64,000 nucleotides of DNA from Heliocybe sulcata. Taxonomy: Eukaryota; Basidiomycota; Agaricomycetes; Gloeophyllales; Gloeophyllaceae. The stretch's first letter is position 1. The number at the start of each line of letters is the position of its first letter. The notes below the pieces were generated by a model. It made no database searches. It was not told where the DNA came from and saw only the letters and a program-made list of their open reading frames with translations. Shown here piece after piece: positions 31,311-43,543 of this stretch. Location of the stretch: positions 754,483 to 818,482 of the forward strand of contig ML213515.1 in assembly GCA_004369045.1 (NCBI GenBank), given 5' to 3'. A program made the position numbers and the translations under genes.

Positions 31311-33059
31311 ATGGCCGTAATCAGCAAACTCTCGAACGAGATCATCTCAAAAGTGTTTCATTATCACATCACAGCCTGCGCAAGCGACCCTTGCCGCCGT
31401 GGCTGGTCCTACAAGTGGACCAACCTGAGGCTGGTGTGCCGAACTTGGGACGAAATACTTAAAGCCTCCGTGTTCTGGAACAAAATACCGGTCACCACTC
31501 CTCGTGCTATGGAGTTTGTGATGGAACATGGGATGACGAGGCAATTGGAAATCCGGGGCGCCTTATTGAATGTTGCCCGCGAAGCAGAGCAACAGAAGCT
31601 CGCGCTGATGCTGGGGCTCGCTGGAGAAATCCGGACAATGAGCTTAACCATTTCAGAGGACATGTGCCACGCTTGGGATTCTCCCACTCCTAACCCGAGC
31701 CACCTAGTCCTCATGAAGGGATCGACGCCTCCTGTGAGGCCCGTCCAACGCCCCGAGACACTTCTCACCCGCTTCCGGTCACCCGCAGTGCGCAAGCTAG
31801 AGTTGCAAGGATTTACCTGGACGGAGATCAGGCCCCTCTTGGGCGCATTCGTCGAGGACCTGACGCTCGAACGGATGTCGGACATCCCCCTCCAGGACTT
31901 TCGGCTCGTCCTGGAAGGCATGAAGAAGCTGCATCGGTTGAGCATGTCGAACATAGATTTGGTCGTCCTTCACGGTGCCTCCCTTAGCAACCTCGAATGC
32001 CTGGAGCTCGACGGGCGTGGACAGCACGCGGTCAGTGGAAATGACCTCCTCACCGCGCTTGGCTTTATGCAGAAACTGGAGCAACTGGACGTCCAGATTA
32101 GAGTAACGGGGACTGCCAACAACACTCCTGTGATTACTTTACCCAACTTGACGTCCTTCAGCGGCGTTCTCCGTCGTTCACGTGATGTCGCATACCTTGG
32201 GCACGTAACTGCGCCGAGGATCCGTCATTTCCAGCTGTCCTGCTGGGATGTCACGCAAAAGGATGATGTCGATCTGAAGGACGCACTGTGGATGGTGAGG
32301 TTCCTGGTCCGGCAGCTGATCAGCAACATTCCTCTGCATACTGCACGGGTCTTTTCACCGTCTTCACAAGCTCTCCACCTCACCCTCTTCGAACACCCCA
32401 CTTCCCATGTCCGCCCAGAGGACGGCATCCATTTTGAGCTGTGCGTCGAGGACCAAGGACGGATGATCGACTACATGTCGCGTTATTTGCATTCCCTTTG
32501 GCGGCAAACAACAGCATTGTATGTCGGCAACGGGCACTACTCCGGTAAGGACGCCCTAGAAGCCTGGCATAAGCTCTTTTGGAAGATGAACAAAGTGGAG
32601 TGCCTTCACCTGGAGCGGAAGGGAGTGAAGGTGATGCCGGAGGGTTTACACCACTACGCGACGGATGGCATCGCAGACGTCTTCTTTCCAGCATTACGCA
32701 TCTTGTACCTCGATAGCGTGTGCTTCCGCCCGCAGCGCAGGAAGAACCAGGGCAATTGGGAAATCAAGGCAAAGCTAAAGAAGAGGAGCTTTCTCGAAGA
32801 TCTAAAGAGGTCATTCAGGCTCGGCGACGCCAAAAGCATAAACAACCTACTGAGCGCGGACGACAGCGAGTTGAATGTCGAAGAGGCAGTGGTGCAGTTG
32901 GACGATGGGACGAAGAGAACGCACTGGACGAAGCCGAAAGACGATGGCAAATTTCGTCTTGTTATCAGCAACGCCGTTCGATTGTACGAGAGTGATGTCG
33001 AGAAGCTGAAGAAGCCTGGTGTGATCGTCATCTGGGATTTCGTCAACCGACGGAAGTGA
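31311..33059 (+). CDS. F-box-like / LRR-like protein, subfamily D (U2)
   Basis: Single-exon gene, 582 residues, start MAVISKLSNEII. F-box-like text at residues 5-20 and LRLVCRTWDEILKASVFW; LRR-like repeats; C-terminal block KFRLVISNAVRLYESDVEKL. Over the promoter and first 330 residues it is nearly identical to the U3 D gene (about five residue changes), while beyond residue 360 they differ much more. It is embedded in a unit lacking F-box E and most of C. No sign of inactivation. Confidence 0.87.
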   Translation: MAVISKLSNEIISKVFHYHITACASDPCRRGWSYKWTNLRLVCRTWDEILKASVFWNKIPVTTPRAMEFVMEHGMTRQLEIRGALLNVAREAEQQKLALMLGLAGEIRTMSLTISEDMCHAWDSPTPNPSHLVLMKGSTPPVRPVQRPETLLTRFRSPAVRKLELQGFTWTEIRPLLGAFVEDLTLERMSDIPLQDFRLVLEGMKKLHRLSMSNIDLVVLHGASLSNLECLELDGRGQHAVSGNDLLTALGFMQKLEQLDVQIRVTGTANNTPVITLPNLTSFSGVLRRSRDVAYLGHVTAPRIRHFQLSCWDVTQKDDVDLKDALWMVRFLVRQLISNIPLHTARVFSPSSQALHLTLFEHPTSHVRPEDGIHFELCVEDQGRMIDYMSRYLHSLWRQTTALYVGNGHYSGKDALEAWHKLFWKMNKVECLHLERKGVKVMPEGLHHYATDGIADVFFPALRILYLDSVCFRPQRRKNQGNWEIKAKLKKRSFLEDLKRSFRLGDAKSINNLLSADDSELNVEEAVVQLDDGTKRTHWTKPKDDGKFRLVISNAVRLYESDVEKLKKPGVIVIWDFVNRRK

Positions 33060-35200
33060 AGGAGGTGGACGAGGGGCGACGATGGCCATGATCGTCCTGT
33101 GATTCAATAGGGCAATCGGGTCCAGTAATAATTGTTGCCACTGAGTATAACAGTACAAGGGCGATAGTAGCTGACTGCTCTACCGCACTTCTGTAGGGTG
33201 GGAGATTAACGGGATGGTAACAAAACATCCCATTATTGACAGGACGGCTGAATGTCTGGCATACGAAGAGAATGGATCAACCCAGCGAGGTGACGTTGTG
33301 TAGATCCTGGACGACATCTTATCAGACGCACTTTCATGGAGACTTTCGATACAGGTCAGCTTACGAGATACTGTACGCAGGGGAGGAAGTCGGGCTCTCC
33401 CCCGTTCTATATCACCATGCCAGTTTGAAGCGAAGCGGGAGCACAACTCTGCTACATCCGAGCCTTGTGCTGGTCAGGGAGGCGGGAAAAACCCACGAGC
33501 AGATTGCATTACGGGCCACAGAGGAAGATCCTGGCCGATCTTCAGGCTATTCTACAGAAGCAGGCGAAAGGAGTGCGTACCATCGCTCAAGCCAGGAGTT
33601 CCAAGGGTATCCAGGACCACAGGAAGTAGAGTATCTCATCCGCGGGTGAAGCAGTGCACTCTTCTACACAAAAGCCTGGTAGATACAGGGTACTTGCTCC
33701 ATTGCGAACTACCCGAGGATTAGGTCCATGAGAGCAGATTCGGGCGTAATTGATGTTGTTGGGAGTATTCACCTTTATAATCCATCTAATGTTCACACAA
33801 GGCGAATCTTTCTAGTGGGAAGCAGGTCTTTCGTAGCGAGAATATTCCATGTCTGTGAACTAGAGGCCATAGCTGCCAGAATAACGTCGCTCACTAGCAA
33901 GTTGTTAATGAGAAGATGAGAAGAACATCATGATTGGCCGGCTATTGGCCTTACAGTGCGGCACTTGCCGGCACTTGCCGGCAGTTTTAGTCGGACATGC
34001 ACTCCCGTTGAGCATGCTCTCACCAGCTCAAGTTGACTGGCTTGATTTTCTATGAATAATCTCACTATTGTATGTCTGGACCACGTCCAATGAAGAACGT
34101 CAGACTGCGGACGTATCGGAACATAATTTGTAGGCGGCAACTTGCACGGATAGGTATCAACAGTCACCAGATCTAGAGTCTATATGCGAATGCTATACCT
34201 GATAGAGAAATCCAGAGTGGATACCAGTGCTTGTAGAAAGCCATATACCCTTGCCGGATCTTCGTAGTCCGTGACGGAATGACGATATATGCCTGAACGC
34301 TTGCACTCACGCGAATCGAATGCTATATGGCCTCGTACTTCCTCCGCCTGATACTTATCACGAATTAGCACGACCAGGGCTTAGGATTTGCAGGTGAGCA
34401 AAACGTACCCCAGGCTTTCCTTTGTTTGAAGACCAGAGACTGCAGTCGGAACCCCCCAAGCGCTGCGCCGCCTTCCGGGTACTTCCCTTACAGGATCAAA
34501 CGGAGGCCTATTGCAACTCCTGGAATGGTGAGAGCAACGCGCTTCCATAAACCCTCAGGAAGTGGGCACTGTACAGCTAGAAAGTGTGATATTAGCGCGA
34601 CACAGCCATTAGTAGCAGCTCGTGTCATACCTCGGGCAGTGGATGCAGTCGACATCTGACCTGGATATAGAAAGACTTCCTGTCCAAATTCATAAGGCGG
34701 TTGAACCGTCGCCGCAAGGCGAACATCCACGATGACCTCGGAGAGCTGGGATGAGTTCCGCGTCTTTACCACTTAAATTGTGCAGATATAGACTGAAGAG
34801 AGTCTAAGTGGGACGAGGAAGAGCGGTGCCACGAGGATGTCTCCAGGAATTGATCATAGCGTAGAGATATCGACTCTCTACAAGCTTCCTTTGCCTGGAA
34901 ACGCCGCCGCTGCAATTCAGAAAGAAGGCAAAAGTAAATGCGCGAATAGGGCGCCGTATGATGGCGGATAACAGGCGCGCCCAGATATGCACTTCGACCA
35001 ACGGTACCCATTAACACTTGGAATAATTAGCTGCGGATGCGACCATGTCGAGATGAGAGCAGTTCCGTGAGGCAAAAACAACTGAACACTCTTACCTTTG
35101 TACCGTTCGATATCGTAATCAAGGTGGATGTAAGCTACCGTCGAGGCCACAGGCGACGGGCCGCTAGTGCGACAGCTAGCTCGACAGTCGAGCAGCATGG
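33060..35200 (+). repeat. D tail, unit U2 (rearranged)
   Basis: No intact gene. Parts align to the U1 tail: 33200-33650 to 23860-24250, 33950-34080 to 24650-24820, and 34760-35060 to 25340-25640. The block 34400-34710 is unique to U2; its minus strand has a small frame with a plausible GT-AG intron (PYEFGQEVFLYPGQMSTAST, then CPLPEGLWKRVALTIPG) that I do not recognise. Confidence 0.5.
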
Positions 35201-36310
35201 CAGTACCGGCATCGTGTTCAGATCAAGAATGGCGGACGACGCTTACCGTCACGAGCTCCATCTTCTGGTCTCTATCTTCCCCTTTGACAGCGTGCAGGCG
35301 TGCAACGATACCGCGATATTCCCTGGTAGGCGTTAGTGAAGACTAGCACTGTAGTCGATATCGACTCGTGCAGCGCACTGTCTCGCTCCCATCAGTGACG
35401 AGAAGAGAAACGTACGTCCTATCCTCTCGAAGCAAAGGATGCAAGAACGCCATGTCCAAGGGCCGCAGAGCTGTGTTGCGACAATGAGATTCTTGGATAG
35501 TGCGGCCAAGCATCATGCAGCTGATGACCAGCAGCTGCATTCTGGCGACGTTCTGACGATGAGAAGAGCCACCACTAATACTCGATATTTTGTCTTACTA
35601 GCAGGACAGTTGAGGAGAGGAGAGTTGAGGAGAGCGACACTTGCTAAGGAGAGGCCGGCATCCTCCGCAACATTCCTGATAAGGCAGTTCTTTAACCAAA
35701 TTTAACTATGAATGACAACTGTCTGTTACGACTAGTATGTCATGGAATGACGTCGATGAGTGCTTCGTTTATTGCTCTTTACATGTCACCGATAGGTATA
35801 TAAGCATGCTGTGCTCTGTGGAATATACCCGCACTTTTCCCTCAGAACCATCATCACTTCATCGTGCCTTCCACGATCTTGCAAGCGCTGCAGTTTTTCT
35901 CTTCACGATTTCTGTCACCAAGGCTATTGCATGCGTGACTTGAGATTGTATTCTTGAACAACATACTTTCTCTGAAGTCAACAGCTAAGCATCGTCCTTG
36001 ACAGTGGTCAGGGTCCGTCCTGCGTCGCGTCACTCAGTGTGACTTGCAATATCTGGCGCTCTATCACCATCGATGAAGGAGGTCTGTGCTAACGACCATG
36101 AGGACGATCCCAGTCGGTCTGCATAGTCGCGGACGTCTCGCTCGCGGCGGTGCCTGTGACCGCTGGCGCTCCCGAGACTTGCGGGTGCTGTCAATCTTGT
36201 CTGACAGCCGCCCCGCGTGATGTCATGGCCAGCACGCAGCCCGACATAAAACATCTCACAAGCAGGTCTGCATCCACTCTCGTCTTTCTTGCTCTCTGGA
36301 GCTCTAACCA
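35201..36310. other. 5' flank of the DUF3292-like gene
   Basis: No gene supported. A tatataag text lies at about 35797-35804, some 510 bases before the ATG at 36311, perhaps too far for a core promoter. Short tandem text (gttgaggagaggagagttgaggagag) occurs near 35609. Confidence 0.4.
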
Positions 36311-38855
36311 ATGCCGGACCTCTCAGAGCAGTCGTATATCGCGCCTCCGACTCATCCAGCCGTGCAGGCAATTACTCAGCCGACGACTTCGACTTTGAGC
36401 AACGGACATGTTCAGGCTAACGGCGTTGTTCCGAACGGAGCAGCTCACGACCCAGCTGCTACGCATCCAAGAGACCATGCTTACGAACAAGCGAGTGGCT
36501 CACCACCTACGAACAAGCCACTCCCACCCAAACCCGCACTCTCCGCGCATCCGACGGAAAACACTGATCATCCATCGACAGCTCCTACCGAACCGTCTTC
36601 GACCTCGACTGAGCCAACCATTATTGATACCACTCACCCGCCGCCCTCTGCTGCTGCAGCAGAAGGCATCCAGTCTTCGCGACAAGACGACGCGTACCCA
36701 GCTTCGAACCCAAAGGCGAGACAAGTGCTGAACGGGACGGTTGTAGGAGAGGAGAACACAGGCGACAAGGGACTTATTGATGTTGGCTGGGACAGACCTA
36801 CTTCCGGTCAGCTGGTCAGCAGGCTCGATAATGAGGACCTATGGGCCTTGATTCGGAGGTTCAACAAGGTAAGGACGTTTTCGCGTCAAAGCAAGGTTGT
36901 GCTAACTAGGCTATAGCAACTATATCATGTCAAAGCGACTGATGGCCCTTTGCCTGGCGGACTGGACCTTTGGCCGGCCGAGGAAGAGGAGTTTGCCCCT
37001 GATAAACTGAGGAGTAATTTTGAAAGAGTCTATGTCACGGTGGTACGTGAAGTTTCACCAGTCAAACGCATGGCGAGGTTCTTAATAGTTCTTCAGGTTA
37101 CTGGCATGGCCGCCTTCGTGAAGCACGTTGCTCGTCTTCGGTCATGGAACGAGAGAAATAGGACTATAGCTTGGTTGGCAGGATACTACATTGCTTGGGC
37201 TCTGAACGTGCTCTTCCCAACCATACTCACCCTCCTCTTCACGCTGATAATGTTCCCTCAATCACGGCCCCTGCTCTTCCCACCCGCACCGCTCGCCGCC
37301 GTGTCCGCATCCAGCGGCACCCTCCAGCAACCCCGTTCTGGCCAACTTGACAGTAAGGATTCGCTGACGGGCGCGCCTGAGACGTACAAGGGCGAAGCTG
37401 TTGAGCACGAAGCCTCGAACCTCATCACTGGGCTTGCTGGCCTCGCAGCAGGCACCGCGATCGGCAAGGCGCCGGAGGAGTCGCGCGCGGACCGCAAGGC
37501 TGCGAAAGGCATTGTGGACAACGAGGCGCCGGAAGGGCATGGGGATAAGATCAGCAAGGCGGTGCCGGATGTTGGCGATGTGATTGCGGGGGCGGGGGAT
37601 GCGAAGGAGGTCGCGAGTGGGAAGAAGCCGCGGGAGGGGCATGATAAGACGAAGGAGCCGGTTAATCAGGCGGTATGGGAGAAGGCGAGGCCGGTGATGA
37701 GGGGCGTGGCAGGAGTGGCGGATGTTTGGGAGATGTTTGGGAAGTGAGTGGAGTAGTTGTGTGCTTTGGTCAATTATCAGGGTCTAATGGTTTGTATTGC
37801 AGTGCGCTGTCGCCCACGCCGCCGTTTGGTATTGCGGTTCGACTGCGACTTGCGGGCATTATCGCTCCGCTCATTCTGGTCTCCTTGGTCCTAGACGAGA
37901 GGCTGGTGTACCAGGGGACGACGTTTATCCTCGGTTTTGTTTTCTTCGGACAGCCTGTCTTAGTTCGAGGCATCGAATGGCTCGAGAGGAAGGTGCCGAA
38001 CTGGCAGTGGTACCTGGAACCGCGCAAGTGCGTACTCGAATCTGCGTTTCTAGCTGCTATTGCTGACGAGTATATCCATGTGCCTGCAGCACGATCCTCA
38101 AGGGTGCACCGACGAACGCGCAGCTCACGCTCACTCTCCTGCGGATTGGAGAAGCCCATAAGGCGCCGCTTCCTCCGCCACCGTCTCGTGGTGTTCAAGA
38201 GGCCCCTCCGTCACGTCCAACTACGCCATTAGCGGCTGAGGACATGCCCATGGAGGTTTCACAAGCGGAGCTCGATTCGATCCAACACCCAGATCCCGTG
38301 CAGCAGGCTGAAGCTGAGGCGGCGGACCAGAAGGAGCAGGAGGCCAAACCGAAGAAGCAGCACCGTTTCCTTAATTTTGTCAAGGCAACTGCCCGCACGG
38401 GCGTGAGCACCGTGCTCGGCGCTGACCAGGTGCGGGCGAAGGCGATTGGGGACCAGCATGCGAAGAGACGGTTGGGTGTGCTGCACCATGAGAAGGAGGC
38501 GTATAAGGGCCCCACGACGTTCAACGCACGGTACGACGGTAAGAAGGGCAGGATCGTCATCAGCACCCAAGCTACCTCACCCTGCGTTGCGTTCGTCCCG
38601 GGCACAGACTCTGACATGATCTTGGACGCGCTGTGGACGGTTGGGATCAGCGAGATTCGGGAGCTGAAGAAGGTGGGAGGGTTGGGCGCGAAGGGGCGGT
38701 TGGTGGTGGGGTATGCGTTGGGGATGGAGATTGTGGATGGGTTGGAGATTGTGGGGGCTGATGGGAAGGGGCGGTTGTGTACTGCTATTGAGAAGAGGGA
38801 GGAGTTGTTTAATAGGCTTGTGGCGATGGATGGGCAGAAGTGGGAGAGTTGGTAG
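36311..38855 (+). CDS. DUF3292-like fungal membrane protein (5 exons)
   Basis: Exons 36311-36868, 36917-37042, 37097-37743, 37803-38027 and 38090-38855 join in phase to 773 residues; introns are 48-62 nt, all GT-AG. The N-terminal 140 residues are Pro/Thr-rich and likely disordered. Then come LWALIRRFNKQLYHVKATDG and PGGLDLWPAEEEEFAPDKLR, a membrane hairpin (AGYYIAWALNVLFPTILTLL), a polar loop, VWEMFGNALSPTPPFGI, a second hydrophobic pair (AGIIAPLILVSLVLDERLVY, then LGFVFFGQPVLV), and WLERKVPNWQWYLEPRN. The C-terminal third is soluble, with QHRFLNFVKATARTGVSTV and PTTFNARYDGKKGRIVIST. This layout fits the fungal DUF3292 family as I remember it; function unknown. At least four relics of this gene lie in the window, always on the strand opposite to the adjacent F-box genes. 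Confidence 0.8.
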
Positions 38856-39438
38856 GCGTGGGTGAGGTGTGTTTGTATAGTATATTAGTACGCTGTCTGT
38901 ATGTTGTGTACAGTATTGTATAGCAGTAATAGATGGTTCAGAAGGCCGCGCCTGTTGTGCAGTAAAGGCGGAGCGCGCCGGCCCGATGATCTTTTGCTGG
39001 GGAACAAGATCAAGTTCTCCTCTTGGTTACGACTTCTGCCAGCGTCAAGTTCTTAGTTAATGCTCAGTTCGATATGCTTTCAACATCCTCGTTTCAATGA
39101 TCTCGGGGTACTTGAATATGGCGTTCTGTTATCCAGGAGAAAGGCGCTTCTCCTAACTGGCGGGGGTTCAGTAGTGAAAGTAGTGATCCAGGGAGGTGAG
39201 TACGCTCCAGCATGTCTGCTCTGTCTAAAATGACTTGAAATAAGTGCGGCCGTCCGCGATCGTTCGCTCAAGGCAGTCGTAAATGTCAGCTACCTGCAGG
39301 GCTTTATTCGAGGCGCATCCCGGCATCCGTAAGGTCAGATCATTGTATTGGCGCTTTTACAGTCTTTCTAAGTTACGGAGTACAGCTCTTTTGATGACGA
39401 GAGATTGCAAACTAGCACCTTTCTCGCTCGCCCAATTG
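38856..39438. other. Between DUF3292-like gene and E, convergent 3' ends
   Basis: No gene. It holds the two facing 3' ends. The text around 38940-38990 (gtaaaggcggagcgcgccgg) recurs at 52230-52290, showing that the E copy of U4 once also neighboured a DUF3292 gene. Confidence 0.55.
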
Positions 39439-40947
39439 TCATTCACCGCCGTCCTCTTCAGCGTCCCAGGTAACTTTCACCCCCAACTCGCGCAGCGCCT
39501 GCACGTCCTTAGGGACCAGCTGCCGTCCTTTAGTTATGGTGACGTGGAGCTGCGTCCCAGATGCCGAAGTAAGATTGTTGGGTTTGTGCGCCCCGTTGCG
39601 ACGCTCTAACGATCTTATCAGAACGCCGAGAAAGCTTGATCTGGGGGGCTTCCTTAGTATTCTCCCCGGAGGCCTGAACGACACGTCTGTCAAGGAGAGA
39701 ACCTCGAGGTTCGCAAAGACCGGGTAGTACTTGTCCTTGAACCACTCATAGTTCAATCCATCGGGAACCAGCTTCACCGCACCGTCGTCCTCCAAGTGCA
39801 AATTGCGGATATGCCCCAAAGCCATGCGTATTTCATGCCAGTAGCCAGGGGATGAGATGTTGTCTGCATCGGAGACGTGCAGGTCCTCGACCTTTTCAAG
39901 GATAGGGCCCATTGTATCAGCTACGATGACAACCCCTTGATGGGCGCCCCCGACAAATCTGAGCTGAATGCCTTCGGTGGGAACGCTATATCCTGTGGGA
40001 TCGTTGCTGAACGTGACATGGAGCTCATCGATTAGGCATGTGCGGAATTGGGCTGTCGGTAGTGGGCAATTCGTAGTGACGGCGGAAAACAGGTGGTTCA
40101 TATGTATCAAATCGCTCTGCGTATAAGGCACGGCCAAGAGGTGAATCTCCACGTGTCGAAGGGATGGCGCAGCAATGAACGAGAGAAACTCCGTGCAGCA
40201 TACACGGATGCTTGCAAGGGACTCTAGATGTGGTAGAGTGACAGGCTGTACATCCTCCGCCACGCTTGTCTTTCGCCACCCCTCGATACGGAGCCGGCGT
40301 AGGTGTGGCATTTCTGCAAGCGCAGCCAAGAGCTCCTCCGTGTGTAACTCTTCCCCATGATCGTTGACCAGCGTGAGTTCTCCCAGACCACCTTTCAGCG
40401 CGGGTCTGACGGCGGTCCAGGGAAAATAACCGAGCTCCAGCTTTTGCAATTCCGGCGAGTTGAAGTGCGACAGCAGGGCTGCCTCGTTATACCAGTTAGG
40501 TCCCGCAAACCGCATTGTCAGCGACAATTCCTTCAGCTTCGTCACGGGGGTGGTCCACATCCGCAGGAAGTTCTTGGTGACCTCTAGTTTGAGGCACCTA
40601 ATTCTATGCTGATTTTGCTGCATGAGCACTAGGTCGGGGTACTCTGAAGCATAAATATCGTCGGTCCCGTACATCGAACCGCTGATGGACAGTAGTGCCC
40701 CCTGGCTATGGCGCAAAGCCACGGGCATTACCCTCCCAGCCCATCGGTAGTGGACGGCGATGTCCTTCCAGAATATTGGGGACTCCAGGATCTCCTTCCA
40801 CCTATTGCATACGATCATTAGCCTGACCCATTCGTATGGGTTCCCGGGCTGGCGAGGGTGCTGGCGACATCGCTGGCGACAATCAGCAATGTAGTACAGG
40901 AAGACTTCCTGAAGGAGTTCAAAGAACAAGTCCTTCATTCCAGGCAT
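39439..40947 (-). CDS. F-box-like / LRR-like protein, subfamily E (U3)
   Basis: Single-exon gene of 502 residues, starting at the ATG of MPGMKDLFFELLQ (40947); the in-frame codon two triplets upstream is GTG. F-box-like text: LFFELLQEVFLYYIADC and LMIVCNRWKEILESPIFW. LRR-like repeats follow (LQKLELGYFPW, MPHLRRLRIEGW), then EGIQLRFVGGAHQG and a C-terminal block QLHVTITKGRQLVPKDVQAL. It carries an insert RQRCRQHPRQPGN after the first helix, absent in the U1 and U4 copies, likely from slippage in a caccctcgccag-type repeat. It is the only intact E gene here; U1 and U4 copies are broken. Presumed SCF adaptor of unknown target. Confidence 0.87.
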   Translation of the reverse strand: MPGMKDLFFELLQEVFLYYIADCRQRCRQHPRQPGNPYEWVRLMIVCNRWKEILESPIFWKDIAVHYRWAGRVMPVALRHSQGALLSISGSMYGTDDIYASEYPDLVLMQQNQHRIRCLKLEVTKNFLRMWTTPVTKLKELSLTMRFAGPNWYNEAALLSHFNSPELQKLELGYFPWTAVRPALKGGLGELTLVNDHGEELHTEELLAALAEMPHLRRLRIEGWRKTSVAEDVQPVTLPHLESLASIRVCCTEFLSFIAAPSLRHVEIHLLAVPYTQSDLIHMNHLFSAVTTNCPLPTAQFRTCLIDELHVTFSNDPTGYSVPTEGIQLRFVGGAHQGVVIVADTMGPILEKVEDLHVSDADNISSPGYWHEIRMALGHIRNLHLEDDGAVKLVPDGLNYEWFKDKYYPVFANLEVLSLTDVSFRPPGRILRKPPRSSFLGVLIRSLERRNGAHKPNNLTSASGTQLHVTITKGRQLVPKDVQALRELGVKVTWDAEEDGGE

Positions 40948-43543
40948 CTTCACAGGCGGCTTCGAGAGCTACAACTGTGGTCGTGGGCGACGCGTCAGAA
41001 GGCGTCAACACGGTGGCACGGGTGAACAAAGGTGATTGCGTACGTTAGGGTCTGATGTTACGAAGGAGAGCGACGTGAGCTGATAGCAATGCAGTGGCAA
41101 TTGGTGGTCCTCCGGAGAATGTGTTCTGGAACGAGATGCAGTACCGGAGCGTACGCGTACAAGACGAGCGTGGCTCGGGTTCGTGCCGGTGTGGTTGTTG
41201 GGTCCCGCTGCGTGGTCTGTGTGGCACTTGTTCCCACGATTCTCTCCTCTGTTCTGTGCTGCGAAGGAACCTCTGACCGTTCTTGTAATTCAAGCCGCAC
41301 GGAGAGGATTGTGATGCTAGAGTAACTTTGCCGTGGATTCAGTCACTAATCGCAGTGGCTTATGACTAAACTGAGCGGGAGTAGTATGTTTTACTCATCC
41401 TCAGATCCTGGCTCCTCGTCGTGCTAACTTGCAACACCTCTCAGCCAAGGAAATCGGAAAGTTCAAAAACCATCCCTCGACGGCAGGTTGTATCCGTTGT
41501 GATTACCATGTCGAATGGCACAAAGGTACGAGTGATTTGATGCTTGGCCTCATGCACTCGCTCTAACGTTTTGACAGGGTTGCATACGCAGCCAGTTATT
41601 TTGAACGTCGCTGGATACCGTCGCCTAAATTCCGATACCTGGGGAAACCTGTTATTCGCCATCACACGGCACTCTGTTTCCACACTCATTTTTGCCTTCT
41701 TCTTACTTGCTGCAGCGGGCGTTTCGAGGCGAACGAAGCTTTTGGAGTCGATAACTCCGCGCTGTAATCAGTTCTTGAAGACATCCTCATGGCGACGCTC
41801 TTCCTCGTCACTTAGACGTTCCTTCAGTCTGCGTAACGTCCTCGAGCCCTTCGGCGCCAAGACACACAGTTTGTGTGGTAAAGCCGTGGAACTGTGTCTC
41901 CGAGGCCGTCGCCGGAGGTTGACCTTGCGTCAATGTTCTGACACCTCCCCTATGGTGTCCTTATAACGCACATCCGTCGATTCAATGATCGTAACTGTAC
42001 GTCTCTATGGCTCTCGCCGATTCTTCGTATTCTGCTGTCCGGCATCAGGAACCAGAATATCTGAGCGTTGGGTAGGTTTTTTATAATTCGGCACTGGCCT
42101 GTAGATGCTGCTTGCGAACGTCCGCCAATTTGGCGCCGACTCTACCCTAGTCCACCTAGGCCACTCCGCCCAGTATATCCAAAGACTCAACACTCGAACA
42201 CTGCCCCCACCCCTTTTGCAATGATGCTTGACACGTCCTGGCACTACATTGTATGTACCAAGTATGTCATCTGCATGTAAACTCGGTCGACCGTAGGTTC
42301 TTATCCGTGCAAGTTGCCGCCGTATACGTTACAATATTCCGATGCTTCCATGGTCTAACACAACTAATTGGGCGATGTCCGCGCTGAACTAGACATGCGA
42401 TAGTGGGATCATTCCCAGAAAATCACGCCAGTTAGTTGGGCGCTGCTGGTTGCATATTTCGCAGGTGTCGGTCTCCGACTCATAGTAATACAAGTTCGAC
42501 GTGTTGTGTGGCGGAGGGCAGCGGACGAGGCTTTCGGCAACTGCCGCGCTATAGCGCCAGAAAATAGCCAATCACGATCACCTTCTCATCGACGTCTCCC
42601 AGCGAGCGACGTTACTCTGGCATCTGGAGACTTGCTAGCGACGTCTGAAACCGAGTAGGCGAGCAACCGGTCTCATAGGGAGGCATCTGTGGCCTGCAAT
42701 ATTGCAATATGCAGACATGAATTACGATAGCAAGTCCTGCTACGAAAGCCCTGGTGCTAGTTCTCCTTTGCTGAGCGTTCGATGCCTACGGTGAATACTT
42801 CCGACAATATCAAGTACGCTGGAGCCCTCTCGTTGAACTCGTCCTCAGGTATTCGCAATGACACAGGGCTCTTTATCTGTCAAACTCTTCCGTAGGAAAG
42901 TGCAGTTATTCGCGCCCGGATAGGATACTCTACTTCCGTGTGGTCTTGGCCTTTTATTACTCCTGGCGGATCTCGGAAACGCCAAGACTCATTACCCTTG
43001 GAACTCCTGGCTTCAGCGATGGTACGCACTCCTTTTGCCTGCTTTTGCGAGAATAGCCTGAAGGTCGTCCAGGCCCGTCGTCTGTGGCCCATATTGCAAT
43101 CTGCTCATGGGTCTCGCCCGCCTCCCTGGCCAGCACGCAGCTCGACTACAACAGAGTCGCGCTCCCGCTTCGCTTCCAGCTGGCATGGCGATATTCAGCT
43201 CGTGTTCCTTCCCTGTGTATAGTATTGGAGGTCCCCAAGAGCGCGCGTTTGGTAAGATGTCGTCCAGGATCTATACGACGTTACCTGGTGGGGTTGGTCG
43301 TTTGCCTTCGTACGCCAGACATTCAGCCTTCCTGTCAATTGTGGGATGTCCAAACCCACGCTTTCCGTCCATTACCATCCGATTAATCTCATGTCGTGTT
43401 GTGCCCTACAGAAGCGCGGTAGTGCGGTTAGCTGTTGGCGTTCTCGGACTGCGATACTCAGCGGCAACAAATATTATTGAACCCGATCGCTCTATTGAAT
43501 CACAAAACTATTATGGCCATCGTCGCGCCTTCCATCTGCTCCT
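40948..43543 (-). repeat. D-E tail region, unit U3
   Basis: Mirror of 23659-26332 in U1. 42880-43543 is very close to 23659-24250 (the shadow frames translate almost alike over 100 residues), 41544-41966 matches 25154-25645, and 40948-41300 matches the E promoter region. No intact gene seen. Confidence 0.65.

Larger units (their letters stand above)
29087..35200 (+). repeat. Unit U2: C fragment - spacer - D - tail
   Basis: A tandem partial copy of the unit, same strand as U1. It starts abruptly inside C, contains a full spacer and an intact D, and a rearranged tail. It has no E gene. Similarity to U1 and U3 tails is patchy beyond 33650, and 34400-34710 has no counterpart in the other units. 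Confidence 0.75.
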
